Shown here: in pieces, positions 11,176 through 22,981 of the stretch | Numbering within the stretch: the stretch's first letter is position 1 | Layout: each line of letters begins with the position of its first letter | NCBI GenBank assembly: GCA_027576995.1 | Contig: JANBQC010000082.1 | Coordinates: forward strand, 1 to 64,000 | Direction of reading: 5' to 3' | DNA length: 64,000 nucleotides | Source of the DNA: Dimargaris cristalligena | Lineage: Eukaryota > Kickxellomycota > Dimargaritomycetes > Dimargaritales > Dimargaritaceae | Notes under the pieces: generated by a model | Databases searched by the model: none | Told to the model about the DNA's origin: nothing | The model's input: only the letters and a program-made list of their open reading frames with translations | Program-made: the position numbers and the translations under genes

Positions 11176-14100
11176 GGCGACGGCGGCGAGAAGTCAGAAT
11201 GGAAAAGCTGGAGATGACAAGCGACCTGAAATGAGACAAGTAGTACTGAGGGGCCCAATTCAAGTAACAAAAGGGCCGCACTTGGCGAATGCAGAGGCTC
11301 AAGGGAGAATGGACCCACAAGAAGGAGTATTATTTTAATATATACCCTCTTATGTAGATATGTTTAATATATATATCTTAAAGGAAGAAATTATTAATAA
11401 ATTAGTTAGCACCTAACAAATGATCATAAAAAGGGCGAAGTTCGCGATAGAGTAGTAGAACCAACCCCCCAAATACCCGACTCTACTTCCCCACTGGTGC
11501 CTTTCCTCCTGGTCTGGTAGCCTGCATTCCCCAGAATCCCGATATTCCTGGCTGTGTGTGTGTGTGTGTATGTGTACACGGCTCCTCTTAGCTCCAAGCA
11601 GGTATGGTGGTACGCCCTGCGTCCTAGTTGATGGTCCTTACTGGGCCCTTGCAACCACAACTTTCCCACTGTGTATTTGGGAAAGCGTGAGAGCGACCTC
11701 TTTCTTGGTTTGGTGGCATGAAACCGTTTCACTCCCCCTTATTGAGAAGTCCCAATATTACTAAACCATTATCCCCTTGTACACTACCTGACTGATTTGG
11801 CCTACCCGCTCATATGAGGCTCCTCCATCTCCAATTGTGAAACCAGCCAAGTCATATCACCCGCTGGAAGACCCATCCACCAACGACTTAGTTTAGTGTC
11901 TCAAATAATATACATTCACTTACTGGCATTTGCCCCGCAATTCCAAAGCATTACTATTGACTAAATGGCCATTATGTCTTTGATTTTTCCCATACCATTG
12001 GACAATCCACCCGAAAGTAATTTATTGCAAGCGTGACTAATGTGATCGGTCAATACCCCAGAAATCTACTTTTAGACTCCCAAAGTACTTGCCATGAACT
12101 GAAGTGTTCGAGTGTTTAAACACTGGCACAGGTGTGAACCCGTAGTATACCTTGCAAGCAATTTTGCGGCATGGATAATATACGAACCGGCGCTATTTGG
12201 GGATGTACACTCCAATTTCTAACTAATTTACTTCCGAGACGACTTGAATAAATGGCCGGATTACCGTACTGTATGCCAGTGGCATAGCTATGCAGTTCGA
12301 CGAAGAGAACAGGGTTCGGGTACAATCTATTCTTTAATTATGGTTTACTGTACTTCCAGCCCCAAAGCGTTAGTGACTCTAATGCCTAGCTCATCTAAGG
12401 GACCCTGATACTCGCAGCAAATTTGTGGTACATTCGTCCATAGCCCCTCTCTCATTCCCCAACCTTAAGCCGGTATGTAGTCTTTCAGATGAGATGGAGG
12501 GCCATTAGACCAATTTATCCAACAGGATTTGCCCAATCGGTAACACCTTCCCTCTGGGACTATATGGTTGCAGATTAGTAGCCGCTAAATTACCTTGGGA
12601 CTTTTAAGTATTTGACAAAGACGGAAAAGGGGCCTGCCTCACTATTAACTAAACTAAGCTAAATTAGATTGGACCAAATAAATATTCGCATTTCCCTCGA
12701 GATTCCATCAAGGGGAAAAGGGGGTCAGTCTGGGGTAGAATGAAGACAAGCATTTACGATTATCGTAATGGCAGTTCTCGAATAAACATATGACAGGTCT
12801 TTAACACTGCTTGCCATGAATAGTCAGAATATCGCCGTGCACAGCGGGGTACAATGGCAGCCGCACACCATGGTCATTGCGGGTTGGGGAGGCTGGCGGT
12901 AATGAAGAGTTACTTACCATTAGCAAATCGGAATATTGAGAACTAGAGCCCAGCTAGCGAACAACGACCCTGGTAAAGCGCCAGCGAGCGATGTTTCGGC
13001 CAAAGATCCACGATATAGCAAAGTGATGGGAACTGGGGATTAAGTGACCATTTACCGGCGGACATGGGCCCATCTTACAGCCCAGATATTCGCCATCGCC
13101 ATCGTGCAAGCAGCAAAGGCGGGCGAATAGCCGGCGATGACAGGCGGAATCGTCGACCGATGGACAATGTCCATGGATATAGATGGGGGCGGCGGACTAG
13201 GGGAGATGTGGCTGCTGGACCAACCAGCGGAGCCGATTAGACACCTATTATTATGTGGGTATGGTTTGGTAGTATGGGCCAAGTCGGTAGGGGAAGTAAC
13301 AGAGTTGAAGAACCAGCTAGAGTACAGTGGTGGGGACCCGTAAACAATTGCGGGCCATCTCGAGGAACGACCAGTCAGAGGAAAGACCAAGCTGGGTGAT
13401 CAACCTCATCGACTGCCAATTATAACCGGCTGAACGAATTGGGTAGGCAGGGCCAATCGATACCCACAGTCTCGGGAACATCGTTTCCCAAAGGAGGAGC
13501 GTTCATTCGGCCCCTTTGGGGGAGGATCAGGCTGGTCCAAGTGGCAATCGCTCCGAATATATTTCATCCCCCCCCCGTTCCACACTATCCATTTAAGCAC
13601 TGTTCGTTTAGGTAAGGGAAATGGGCCTGACTAGGGATGTGGCCATGTAAAACGGATCCACAAGAGGATTGCAGAATAGGGTATGTGTGGCATTGCATTA
13701 GAAGCTAAGGGTGGGGTAAGAAACGGCAGGAGGGTCAAATCACCCTGTAGCCACTCAGTACCTTCCCCACTAGGCCAGAGTGTGTGGGTAAGGGGCCGTG
13801 TTATTATTCCCCAGACTGGCCAGTGCCAGTGACACCCCAATGAATGACCCTGCTGTCATCAATGTTAAAAGAGAACTGGGCCATACAAAGGCTTATCCCA
13901 AATAAGCGTCCTGCCAAAGAGGTTCGTCGTTGGGGTCATAGCCAAGTGCGCGCGAATCCTGTTCCCTGGTTCCTCCGTGTATTGGCTGTGTGGCCCTCTG
14001 TTGGTATATCCCCAACTTATATAATTAAGCCCAGGCTCCCCCCCCCGCGCGCGATCCGTGCTTCTTTTAGCTATGCTTTATTTTGTTCGATTTGTGGTGC

Positions 14101-14723
14101 ACGCTGAATCTACCGATCCGCGCCTTCGTTTATTATATCTAATTAATGCACTTCTGTCCTGTATGTCTTTATGAATTGGATTGTATCTCTGACCGTATAT
14201 ATCTCGTCTCGTCTCATTCCGTCTCTGTTACCCCCACTTATATCTTCTGTTACTTAGTATATCTCCGTTTGACTCTTATTAACCGCCGGTTACTATACCG
14301 TCTTCTGCTACTACTGTCAGCGGCTATTTAATTGTTTCCTGCATTGTACATATTATCCCTTACGAGGTCTGCCCTATAGTGTGTTCTAGCAACTTTTCTT
14401 AACAGTCCACCCCCTGTCGCTGTGTATCCTCTAACTCCGCTTTTAAGGTCCAGCAAGCTACTTTATTAATTACTCTACATACACCGCCCCTCGACCCCCC
14501 CACCACTGCTTTCTACATTGGTGGATCTCCTTCGTTAGCCGCTGTTTACTCTACAGTCTGAGCTACACTGGCACCTACCTGCATTCCACTGCTGCTATTA
14601 TATATATATATCTAGATATATCACTCCAGTATATCTTCACAGATACGCCAGCTCTTATTATTCGGGCACACGACTGGCCATGCTAACTAGACGAGGCACC
14701 TGCGACTGACCTCCTACAGCGTC
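11176..14723. other. Intergenic spacer, about 3.5 kb
   Basis: This holds a (TG)n tract near 11553-11572 and the upstream regions of the two divergent genes. The last 500 bases before 14724 are pyrimidine-rich, a common fungal promoter/5' UTR character. Short open frames on both strands (for example 13052-13390) have no recognisable domains. No gene is called. Confidence 0.55.
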
Positions 14724-17700
14724 ATGAACCTCTTTGCCTCGTCTCTTGCCGCCACCTACGATACTTTTCTGCAGACCCTTTTCCTCATCCACCTTCTCGC
14801 TCTCCTATGGTCCATCGCTCGCATCCGGGTGGCGGGGGAAAGGGTCCGCCTGGACCCTTTGGTGATGGTGCAAACCCGCGACATGCGGACCGCCATCACC
14901 TACGCGGTCCTCATCAGCCAGATTCTCCTCTTCAGCGCCGCCTGCATTGCCTTTGCCCTCACTTACCTCATTCCCTATCCGAGCGACACTCCCTTTAGTT
15001 CCCGGCTGGCCGCGTCGGACATGCTGCTCCAGTCCGTATATACCGCCGACTTTAGCAGTGTGGGTATGTGGGTGAGCCTGCTGTTATACAATGTCGGCAT
15101 GATTATTTTCCTATTGGCCATGTTTGTGTTTAGCAGCCAGTGGGTGTACATTATTAATTTTACCCTGGGCGAGGAGTTCCTGGTGCCCCATCGGGCGGGC
15201 TTCGTGCAGTACCTCGTAGGTCTCGTCTTCTGTTTCTTAAGTATCGTGTTAACCGCGTGGCTCTCGGTGCACCAGTCGTGGGCCATTGCGCGCTCGGTGA
15301 CCCGCCTGATATTCGCTATCCAGTGCCTTATTCTAACCTGCTATGGTATGTGGGCCATTCGGCACCTTCGACGCACCCTGCGCATACGGCGGATCCAAAT
15401 CAACTCCTTAACCTCGGTGTCCGCTATTATCCGCATGCAGCAGCTCGAGTTTATGGTTGAATACGCCGTTTACTTTGTGGTGTTCCTGGGCATGTACGGC
15501 ATCTGCTACCTCATGGTCGATATTGATACTCTATCCCGCGCATACAATATTGGCTCGTCGCAGTTCGCAGGGGCTGGACTGACGTTCCTGGGCTGGTTTT
15601 CCTCCGCCGCCATGTTCCCGGTCCTGATTCTGGTCCTGTTCCCCCGTCCCTACGTGACCCTGCTTATCATGCTGACGCTTCTGACCGACGATTCCGTCGG
15701 CATGGATCCTGCTGTCCACCTCCTCAACAACCCAGAGGTATCCGTGTCCCACCTCAGCACTGTACTCGAAACGATTATCACGAACCGCGCCCGGAATCAC
15801 CGGGAATCCATCGGGTTTTCCACGTTTATGCGCAACAGTACCATTATGCCCCTGGACGAAATGACTCGCAAACAAATGCTGAACGAGAGTCTGTCGCGTA
15901 TCATCGATGGTGTGATCCCCATTGAAACCATTCGTTCGATGCCTTCCGCCCCGAGCCGTTCCAACTCTTCCTTCTTTTTGGGCCAGCGCCTCCGGTTAAG
16001 TATCCGCTCGGGGGTTAGTCGGATATCGAATGCGTCTGACTGGGGTCTGCGCAGCGTCGGTCAACTAAGTCCCCTGTACCCCACAAGCACCAGTACCCGG
16101 GTGTCCACCTCCACTAACCCGGGGGCTTCGTATCCCCAAATACCACCCGTACCACCACTGCCCCTGATCCAACGGGCCCCCGGCTCCCTGAATAAAGGCG
16201 AGCCCGCCTCTCCATACGTCGTAACACTCTCCCGGTCCTTTGGCTCGCAGCTCCACCGACAGGCCGACCCCTTGGGGGGAACAGTGGGCTTCTCAAACCC
16301 TCTGCAAACCAGCACCCTGCCACCGATTGCCAATAGCTCACCCATCCTCATGAACCCCGATGAAATCGAAAAGGTCATCTCCGACTCGGCCACCGAGGCC
16401 ATGCGGGACTTGTCCAAGCCCACCACTCGGCTGCGGTCCCTGTCCAATTTTATGTCTCCTTTAGCTCTTTCCCTGACCGAACTCAACGCCGAAATGAAAC
16501 GGACTAACACCCAAAAGTCCAATGGCATCAAACCGAACGGTGCCGCCCCGACGCCCAAAAAATCCCTCCGGGGCAAGACTCCACCCGTATCGGCCCCCCG
16601 GTCCCCCAGTTCGGCCAACACCAGTCAAATGGGCCCCTGGCCGTCCCGGTCCGCCTCGTCATCCTCGAACCTTTCCGTCTACTCCCGGGCCGGTCCGTCC
16701 GCCCAGATTTCGGCTAACGTACCCGCGCTTCCCCCGAACCCAGCCGTGGTGATGCCAGCTCCTGAACCCCTTTCGCACGGCGGCCGTCGTAAGAAAAACC
16801 CTAATATGGCTGTTTTCACCCACGGTCGAGCTGGGGATACGCCGGGTCCGCGGACCGCCGAGGGCCTCCTCCTCACCCCGACGACCCGGTCTTCTCCACT
16901 GGCCACCTCCCCGCCCATCAACGCATCTATGTTGAACCAGTCCAACTCGGTATCGATTGTGGTGCAGTCACCCCAACCTCCGCCCAAACCATCCATGGCT
17001 TCCATGATTACTGCCACTACTCCATCGTCCCTAGTTGTCAGTGTGGCTTCCCGGCCTAGTCTCGATCGCCTTCCCACTTCGACCGGCACCTCCCAGCGGT
17101 CCTCTATACTGCCTTCCCCAGCCTATGGGTCCACGGTGGCCTTTGATCGGATGGAGCTGCCTCCCCTCCCTTCCCCTGTCATGGTTACCTCGATTGTGCT
17201 TCCATCCCCCGTCGACCCAGTGGGGCCCGCGACTCCCTGCGCAGAACAAATGGATCCTCCCCGCTCGCCTGCTCACCCCAGCCTGCCTCGTCTTTGCCTT
17301 AGCTCTGTCGGCTGTCCAGAAAATGGTGAAACTTCCCCCCTAGTGTCCCCCTCCCCCGATGATATTGACGAGGCTCTCCACCCTCTCCTATCTCCTTTGG
17401 GAACGTTCTACCCCTTCCCTCTGGACCAGCTCAAACCGCCCTGCCCCACCTACTCCAGGGGCCGGACTCCCATTTTCAGCCAAACACTGTTACCCGAAAT
17501 TCAGGACCACTTCACCAGTCCCAATCTACTAAGCGAGGACCGGGTGGTCAGGGCCGAATGCGACCGGGAAACCGAGTCCGACCTCGGCCTTTCCCCGCAT
17601 GACGTTGTCTCAGCGGCGTTACCCCCGCAGGTGATTGACAGTATTATCCGCCCCGAAGTCACCCGACGACGGGGAACCTACTCGGGGCGCTCCCCCGTGT

Positions 17701-19793
17701 GGTCCCGGGAAACTTTGGTCACGTCCCCTTCGAAACCCCGGGCCTCCCGGGAGGAGGGGGAGGACTCCGATTTCGACCTGCAGGAGGAAACCGCGGCCGC
17801 CTTGTCTGCCTTTCCCCACCCCCCGGGCACCCGCGTCAACGCCCGGGCGCTCGAAAATCTGGGTCTGCGGATACCCGCCCCCTTGGTCACGACCCCCACT
17901 TTCCCTTTTAATGACTCGAGTAGCACCATCCACGGGTCCCGGGACATGGGTCTTCGACTGAGTTCGTTGGAGTGTCTCCGTATTAGCTCAGTGGCGAATT
18001 TGCCCTACTATAGCCGGCCCCGGCCCAAATCGCAGTCCCTCAGCGAAGTGGTGGTGACCACTGGGCTTAATGGCGACCCGGTCGGTGGAGCTGATCTGGG
18101 TGCGGGTGTCCATATGGGTGGTATATTGCCCGTTCGCTCGTCCGTCCAGTCCCAGCTCCACTGGACTAACCCAATTAACCAGTCCCGCGGTTCCTATAGC
18201 CTCCGACCTATATCCATGTCCCGTTCCACTACCGCGGTTAGTGACGTCAGCATGGGCACAAGTAGCCACGGTAGCACCAATAATGATGGCAGTGACAATG
18301 GGCACTCCCGCTACCTTTATCCCCGGTCCCTTCCTCCGCTGGATTCGACCTGGCTGAATCAGCTAGGCATTGCCCAGGCGATCTCCGGGGAGGCCTTCGA
18401 TCCCGAACCACCTCGCCCAGTCCTGCGTACTTCAGTGTATGTCCGCGAGTCCCGGAAGCCCAGCTTTGCCCTGGATTCCCTTTCCAATATCCACTCGTTT
18501 TCCTCCTCGGACTACTCGTCGCCTTTCGGAGAACTCAATGGCGGAGGAGGAGGAGAGCGGGAGGCCGAAGGAGTGACCGGCGGTCTGCGGTCATCCGTGT
18601 CCTCCCTCGACCGGCAGCCGTCCCGCAAACGGCGGCTTAAATTCAAGGGGAATTTGGAACACAAGGTTTTACGCACGGTGGAACTGGCAGAGAATTTCGA
18701 TTATCGCCTCAAATTCTCCACGGACCCGGCCCGCAAGCGACAGATTCAGGTCCTGCCACCGGCGGAACTTAACCCGGCCAATCCCATCCGTGCCCGGGCC
18801 TTTTCGACGGCCTATGTCTCACCCCCCTTACCGATTCCAATGTCCACGACTTCGTCAGGGGGGAGTCAGATCGGCTCCCCCCGCAGTCACGAACGCCCCC
18901 AGTCCTTGGTGTCCCCGCCGCCCCGGTCCATGGGCTTCAGTATCAGTCGGCGACAGGGTTCCCGGCTTAATGTGGCCCTCTCGCTCGAAGAGCTGTTCAA
19001 TACCAAAGCCGCCCGGCAACACCATCGCGACGGCCAATCCCACCCCCTGCATTCACCGAACGAACTGAGCGACGACCCCGGGGCGGACCTGAACGTTTCC
19101 GGGCGGATTCATAGGGATCTGTTCGCATCGGACTCTCTCGTGACCACCTCGTCGCAGTCCCTGTCGACATCGTTCACCCACTCCGACTCCCAAATCTCCC
19201 CCATACCGTCTATACGCTCCTCCCTGTCCAGCTGCTCGCTCCTGGGCCGCCACACGTCCTTTGGTAAAATCATTCGCACCATTAACCCCGGTCCCGGTGC
19301 CAGTGCTGATGATGCCGATGTGGAAGCGGATATTGCAGCGCCGCACCACCCATGTACATTGAACTACCTCCAGGACGTTGGCTACAGTTTCGCCGAGTCC
19401 CACAAATCGATCCAATCGGTCCTTAATGTATCACGCCACTCGTCATCGGCGGCCTCCCGCGAACGGTCATCATCGTCCCTGTTCTTTCACCCCCTCCTGC
19501 CGTTTATTCCCCAACGGCTGTCCCAGCCCGATCCGGCGTTTCCGCCCCGCTTCCACGGGCGGTCTCCCTCGGCGAACGCCCTGTTGGCCATGACCATGGC
19601 CATGCCCCCACCCGGTAGTCATACAAACGTTGAAGGAGGCGGACCGGCGGACTTGAAATACGGTCGGCCCAAGACTATGTTCAACCCTTCGACCCGTCGG
19701 AGCCGTCTCGCCCAGTCCACCCGTATGTCCCAACCTTATTCACCCGACTCCCATTCGACCCAACCCCAATACAGCCGTAAATCCCAACATTAG
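14724..19793 (+). CDS. Seven-TM membrane protein with very long disordered tail
   Basis: This is one uninterrupted frame of 1689 codons, with ATG at 14724. Hydrophobic segments are at about residues 14-33, 57-82, 113-145, 160-182, 192-212, 245-265 and 284-306, with a further hydrophobic stretch (311-320). Basic loops (RHLRRTLRIRRIQ, 213-225) follow TM5, placing that loop inside the cell by the positive-inside rule. From about 325 to 1689 the chain is Ser/Pro/Thr-rich, low in order-promoting residues and rich in S/T-P sites, as in phosphorylated cytoplasmic tails. A short ordered patch near 1300-1340 (KRRLKFKGNLEHKVLRTVELAENFDYRLKF-like; Lys/Arg then acidic/aromatic) stands out as the most folded part of the tail. 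I recognise no family. A receptor-like topology is inference; a transporter or scaffold is possible. Confidence 0.85.
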   Translation: MNLFASSLAATYDTFLQTLFLIHLLALLWSIARIRVAGERVRLDPLVMVQTRDMRTAITYAVLISQILLFSAACIAFALTYLIPYPSDTPFSSRLAASDMLLQSVYTADFSSVGMWVSLLLYNVGMIIFLLAMFVFSSQWVYIINFTLGEEFLVPHRAGFVQYLVGLVFCFLSIVLTAWLSVHQSWAIARSVTRLIFAIQCLILTCYGMWAIRHLRRTLRIRRIQINSLTSVSAIIRMQQLEFMVEYAVYFVVFLGMYGICYLMVDIDTLSRAYNIGSSQFAGAGLTFLGWFSSAAMFPVLILVLFPRPYVTLLIMLTLLTDDSVGMDPAVHLLNNPEVSVSHLSTVLETIITNRARNHRESIGFSTFMRNSTIMPLDEMTRKQMLNESLSRIIDGVIPIETIRSMPSAPSRSNSSFFLGQRLRLSIRSGVSRISNASDWGLRSVGQLSPLYPTSTSTRVSTSTNPGASYPQIPPVPPLPLIQRAPGSLNKGEPASPYVVTLSRSFGSQLHRQADPLGGTVGFSNPLQTSTLPPIANSSPILMNPDEIEKVISDSATEAMRDLSKPTTRLRSLSNFMSPLALSLTELNAEMKRTNTQKSNGIKPNGAAPTPKKSLRGKTPPVSAPRSPSSANTSQMGPWPSRSASSSSNLSVYSRAGPSAQISANVPALPPNPAVVMPAPEPLSHGGRRKKNPNMAVFTHGRAGDTPGPRTAEGLLLTPTTRSSPLATSPPINASMLNQSNSVSIVVQSPQPPPKPSMASMITATTPSSLVVSVASRPSLDRLPTSTGTSQRSSILPSPAYGSTVAFDRMELPPLPSPVMVTSIVLPSPVDPVGPATPCAEQMDPPRSPAHPSLPRLCLSSVGCPENGETSPLVSPSPDDIDEALHPLLSPLGTFYPFPLDQLKPPCPTYSRGRTPIFSQTLLPEIQDHFTSPNLLSEDRVVRAECDRETESDLGLSPHDVVSAALPPQVIDSIIRPEVTRRRGTYSGRSPVWSRETLVTSPSKPRASREEGEDSDFDLQEETAAALSAFPHPPGTRVNARALENLGLRIPAPLVTTPTFPFNDSSSTIHGSRDMGLRLSSLECLRISSVANLPYYSRPRPKSQSLSEVVVTTGLNGDPVGGADLGAGVHMGGILPVRSSVQSQLHWTNPINQSRGSYSLRPISMSRSTTAVSDVSMGTSSHGSTNNDGSDNGHSRYLYPRSLPPLDSTWLNQLGIAQAISGEAFDPEPPRPVLRTSVYVRESRKPSFALDSLSNIHSFSSSDYSSPFGELNGGGGGEREAEGVTGGLRSSVSSLDRQPSRKRRLKFKGNLEHKVLRTVELAENFDYRLKFSTDPARKRQIQVLPPAELNPANPIRARAFSTAYVSPPLPIPMSTTSSGGSQIGSPRSHERPQSLVSPPPRSMGFSISRRQGSRLNVALSLEELFNTKAARQHHRDGQSHPLHSPNELSDDPGADLNVSGRIHRDLFASDSLVTTSSQSLSTSFTHSDSQISPIPSIRSSLSSCSLLGRHTSFGKIIRTINPGPGASADDADVEADIAAPHHPCTLNYLQDVGYSFAESHKSIQSVLNVSRHSSSAASRERSSSSLFFHPLLPFIPQRLSQPDPAFPPRFHGRSPSANALLAMTMAMPPPGSHTNVEGGGPADLKYGRPKTMFNPSTRRSRLAQSTRMSQPYSPDSHSTQPQYSRKSQH

Positions 19794-21347
19794 GTCGATT
19801 GGTACAGTCCATTGCCCTCTCTACCCCTCCCCTTATAACTCATTTATTAGCGGTGACGCTCATGAACACCAATTTACATTCGTTGTGGCCCACCATCTCC
19901 CCTGTATATATATACACACTTATATATATTATTTTTCGGTAATATATACGATTATCTATGCGAGTTAATATCCTTAGCGGTTAATGTTATTTCTTTATTA
20001 CATCATTACTTCCTGCATTTTAATAAATCTTACCTTATAAAGCACAGCATCTAAATTGTATGTTGTTAAACAGGACCTCCTTTACTTTCAATGGTCTAGC
20101 ACCATCCGGACCCCATATTGGTGCATCCTTCCCCCAATTTCAATTAATATACAATGAAATCAGATAGTATTTACCATTCTCGATGTTTAACCCTGGCTTT
20201 GAACCTCTGGCATTTACCATCAATTGCAGAGTATCTATTTTGACTTGATTGATCCCCGCTAACCAAAAGTAACTCTTTTAATACTAGTTTCTGATGATCT
20301 TGGTTCCCAATATTATTACATAGGAGAATCCGAGCGCTTATCACCTTTTGCCCTACAGTAGGGGATGGGACACTGTCTAATAAATATTGATTATCGCTTC
20401 GTTTATAAAAATCAATTAGGCACCAATGTGGAATTTCCGTAGTGGAAAGCTACTCCAGTTGGAAAGTCGGCTACTATCTCTATACCCTTGATGCGGACTT
20501 CGCTACCGGGCCCAGCGAGGGAAAATATAATCTCCTTTGAAAACGAAGAGCGGGAAGTTAGCTGTCTAAACGGAAACATACTTAAAGGTAGCGATAACTG
20601 ATGACAAAGGGCCTTCGCGAGTGACCGCGTGTATATTTCCCCAGTCATTCAAAATCCGGCTAGCGGCTCGATATATTTAAGCGCGTGGTTTTTAGTTGAA
20701 ATCACAATCTGGAGTTCAAGTACGTAACTCGTATGTATTGATAGTGGCTAGTTAATTAGCCCTATATATTTTATATCTTTTAAAATAGCCCATCATTGGC
20801 ATTTTTCAGAGAAAGTCAACAATAGCCAATGTTAAATTGGCCCGGATTTCTCCAGCTTACAGTTATCTTTGATTCAGTGTTTACGGATATAATTGAATTA
20901 TACTTATATTAATACATCGTATTAGCTTATTTTTTATGGCCAGGTTATTATGTTTCGTTCGTCTTATTACCGTTCCGGCTCTTCATTGGCGATAACTTCA
21001 TCGTAATCTCGCTAGTCACCATATCCCGTGGACAGGTAATTTTATTTTAATCCACCCGGCCTACCGAGCCTTGTCACTACCCGAGTAGCATTTATTAGTA
21101 TCCCTGGCCTTTTAGATTCATATTGTCCCAGTACTAGCATTACGGGGGGCAGTGTTGTATACAAAGTACACTTTTATAAAATTATAAAAAAATCAGGGAT
21201 AAATCAGAGGCTACGGTGAAATATCCTTAAACTAATCAAGAGTAAAACATGCCTGGTTTGGGGAGCAAAATCAAAGCACTGAATAGGGACAGTGGGACAG
21301 TACTATCTCCTTACCAAAGGAATTTACCCACCCGTTGCACTCTAATA
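19794..21347. other. Intergenic AT-rich spacer
   Basis: This holds the 3' flanks of two convergent genes. An AATAAA-like signal lies near 20022 (TTTAATAAATC). It has strongly lower GC than the flanking coding DNA and no open frame of interest. Confidence 0.55.
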
Positions 21348-22812
21348 TCACAGTCCATTATTCTCGGTCAGGGTATTTTGATCAAGCACTAAAGCATCTT
21401 CACCTTCGGGGATGAGCTCCAGGAAGGCCGCTTTGCGTACACGAAGTGCAATAAATTTTTGACCATTGCTGGTCTTTTTCACCATGACATTCTGCTTAAA
21501 TCCATATTCATCATTGCAGCTATAAGTAGTCTGAGTAGGTCGCAAATCCATGCCAGGGAACATATCCTTGATTGAATTAACCGCCGTGCTATAGCCGAAA
21601 AAAGTGGCACAGTTCAGAGTCTGACGGGTGTCTCTGATAAGGCGCGCTGCTACATCAAGGAGCGTTTTCTTGTTGTCATTATGAAGGTCGGAGGGCATAA
21701 GCTCTAGCATCAGAAGGGCCAAGCCACTCTTGATTTCTTGGCCGAGTACATTGTTCTTAGTAAAGGTCTCGAAACGGGTGACGTATTCATTGGCAAGACC
21801 GGTATTTCCATCCATGACCAAGTGCGCGATTAAGGCAGGAATAAGTTGATAACCGAATACATAATTGGAAACTACAAGACCTCCCGGATTTTTATCTTCA
21901 TAGAACGCCTGTTCGATTATTCGACGAGAGGTTTTTGAAAATCCGTGGAATACATAATTATACAAAGGGATTAATTTTCTATTTAACTTCGTGATATCTT
22001 GAACCCTGTCCGATGTAAGGAGATGGTGCAGAAGGGGGAAGGCCTTTGATTTTTGGGCATCATCCAGGCGACTGGTGTTGACCGTTGCCCACGAGCCAGA
22101 AATAGCCGATTGGAACCACTGGGTGGTATCGATTAAATCCCTGTGCGAGACTTGCTCTTTGTCATCCTCTTGTCTGTCGTCGTCCTCCAAGCGTATTTCT
22201 TCGAGCATTATGCCAAATCTCCCATTGGCTAGAATGAACATCGCTGTATCGTATTCTAAAGGCACAAGGGCCTTGGACAGGCGGGCCTTTTGATTTTTAA
22301 ATTCAAGTATACTAAGCCCTAGGATTTTCGCAACCTTGAATCACCAGCGTTTAAATCAGAAACATGCCGGTTATAGATATATTGCTGTTAGCTGTCAATT
22401 CGCTTGATACTTGGATATAATGAGTTAAAAAAACTACAATACCAAAGCCAAGTAAACACCTAATAGGATATTCCCGACTGGTGCTACCAAACTTCGGAAA
22501 GCGGGGTCAGGGTTAAATAAAAGAGTCGTGTGGGGAGCGCAATCAAGGGCTCTAAATACAGCAAAAGGTGGTTCAAAAACTTACTGTCGAGACAGTAGGA
22601 TTGGAGTTGTGGGGGGTATAGGGGTTGACCTCAGGTTCCGACACACTCGGAAAATCTTTAAAAGCATCGTAAAATACGTCATTTTCAGGTCCTTCAACGT
22701 CGTCGCCATGTACTATATTATTGGCGTTTGATAAGGTCGGATAGGGCTTCCCCTTCACATACACGGCTACAATGAGGCCCACGAGGGATATCGTGGAAGC
22801 GGAGAGTCTCAT
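21348..22812 (-). CDS. Putative secreted helical protein, 388 aa (family member A)
   Basis: Exons are complement(21348..22286, 22585..22812); the intron has a GTAAGT donor and AAAAG acceptor, phase 0 after codon 76. The N-terminus (MRLSASTISLVGLIVAVYVKG) is a typical signal peptide. After it comes an acidic linker, then a mostly helical domain of about 300 residues with several Leu-rich amphipathic segments. The ending is polar. I recognise no family. The C-terminal half aligns by eye with the protein at 43818-45267: GNxxxANE, then an LxxL-rich stretch, then GYSTAVNSIKDMFPGM against GYAQASRFLEKVLPPL. Both proteins have 388 residues and the same intron position. An upstream in-frame ATG (22953) is rejected as start because it lies only 28 bases from the TATA box and would bury the signal peptide. 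Secretion is an inference from the leader. Confidence 0.75.
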
Positions 22813-22972
22813 TTTCGGAAATGAGCGGCGGGAGAGGAAGGAGGTAAAGGAGACAGTGAGTAGATTAGGAGAGAGTGGGGTGAAGTGCCAAAAGAGTAGG
22901 AAGTGGCTAATGTACTCGGGGCAAAGTGACGAAAGAAGAGTTGTAGTGGCCATGAAGGAGACAAGTCTATGG

Positions 22973-22981
22973 ATTTATATA
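22973..22981 (-). promoter_or_regulatory. TATA box of the secreted gene at 21348-22812
   Basis: On the minus strand the sequence reads TATATAAAT. Its first base lies 169 nt before the ATG at 22812. The 5' leader between them is pyrimidine-rich. The equivalent gene at 43818 has ATATAAATA 170 nt before its ATG. Confidence 0.55.

Noticed and set aside
13052..13390. Minus frame of 112 codons between RalGAP-beta and the seven-TM gene
   Set aside because: A plus frame covers the same bases; there is no domain, no signal peptide and no promoter evidence.
22812..22953. Earlier in-frame ATG for the secreted gene at 21348
   Set aside because: It lies 28 bases from the TATA box, so it would be at or before the transcript start, and it would place 47 residues before a perfect signal peptide.
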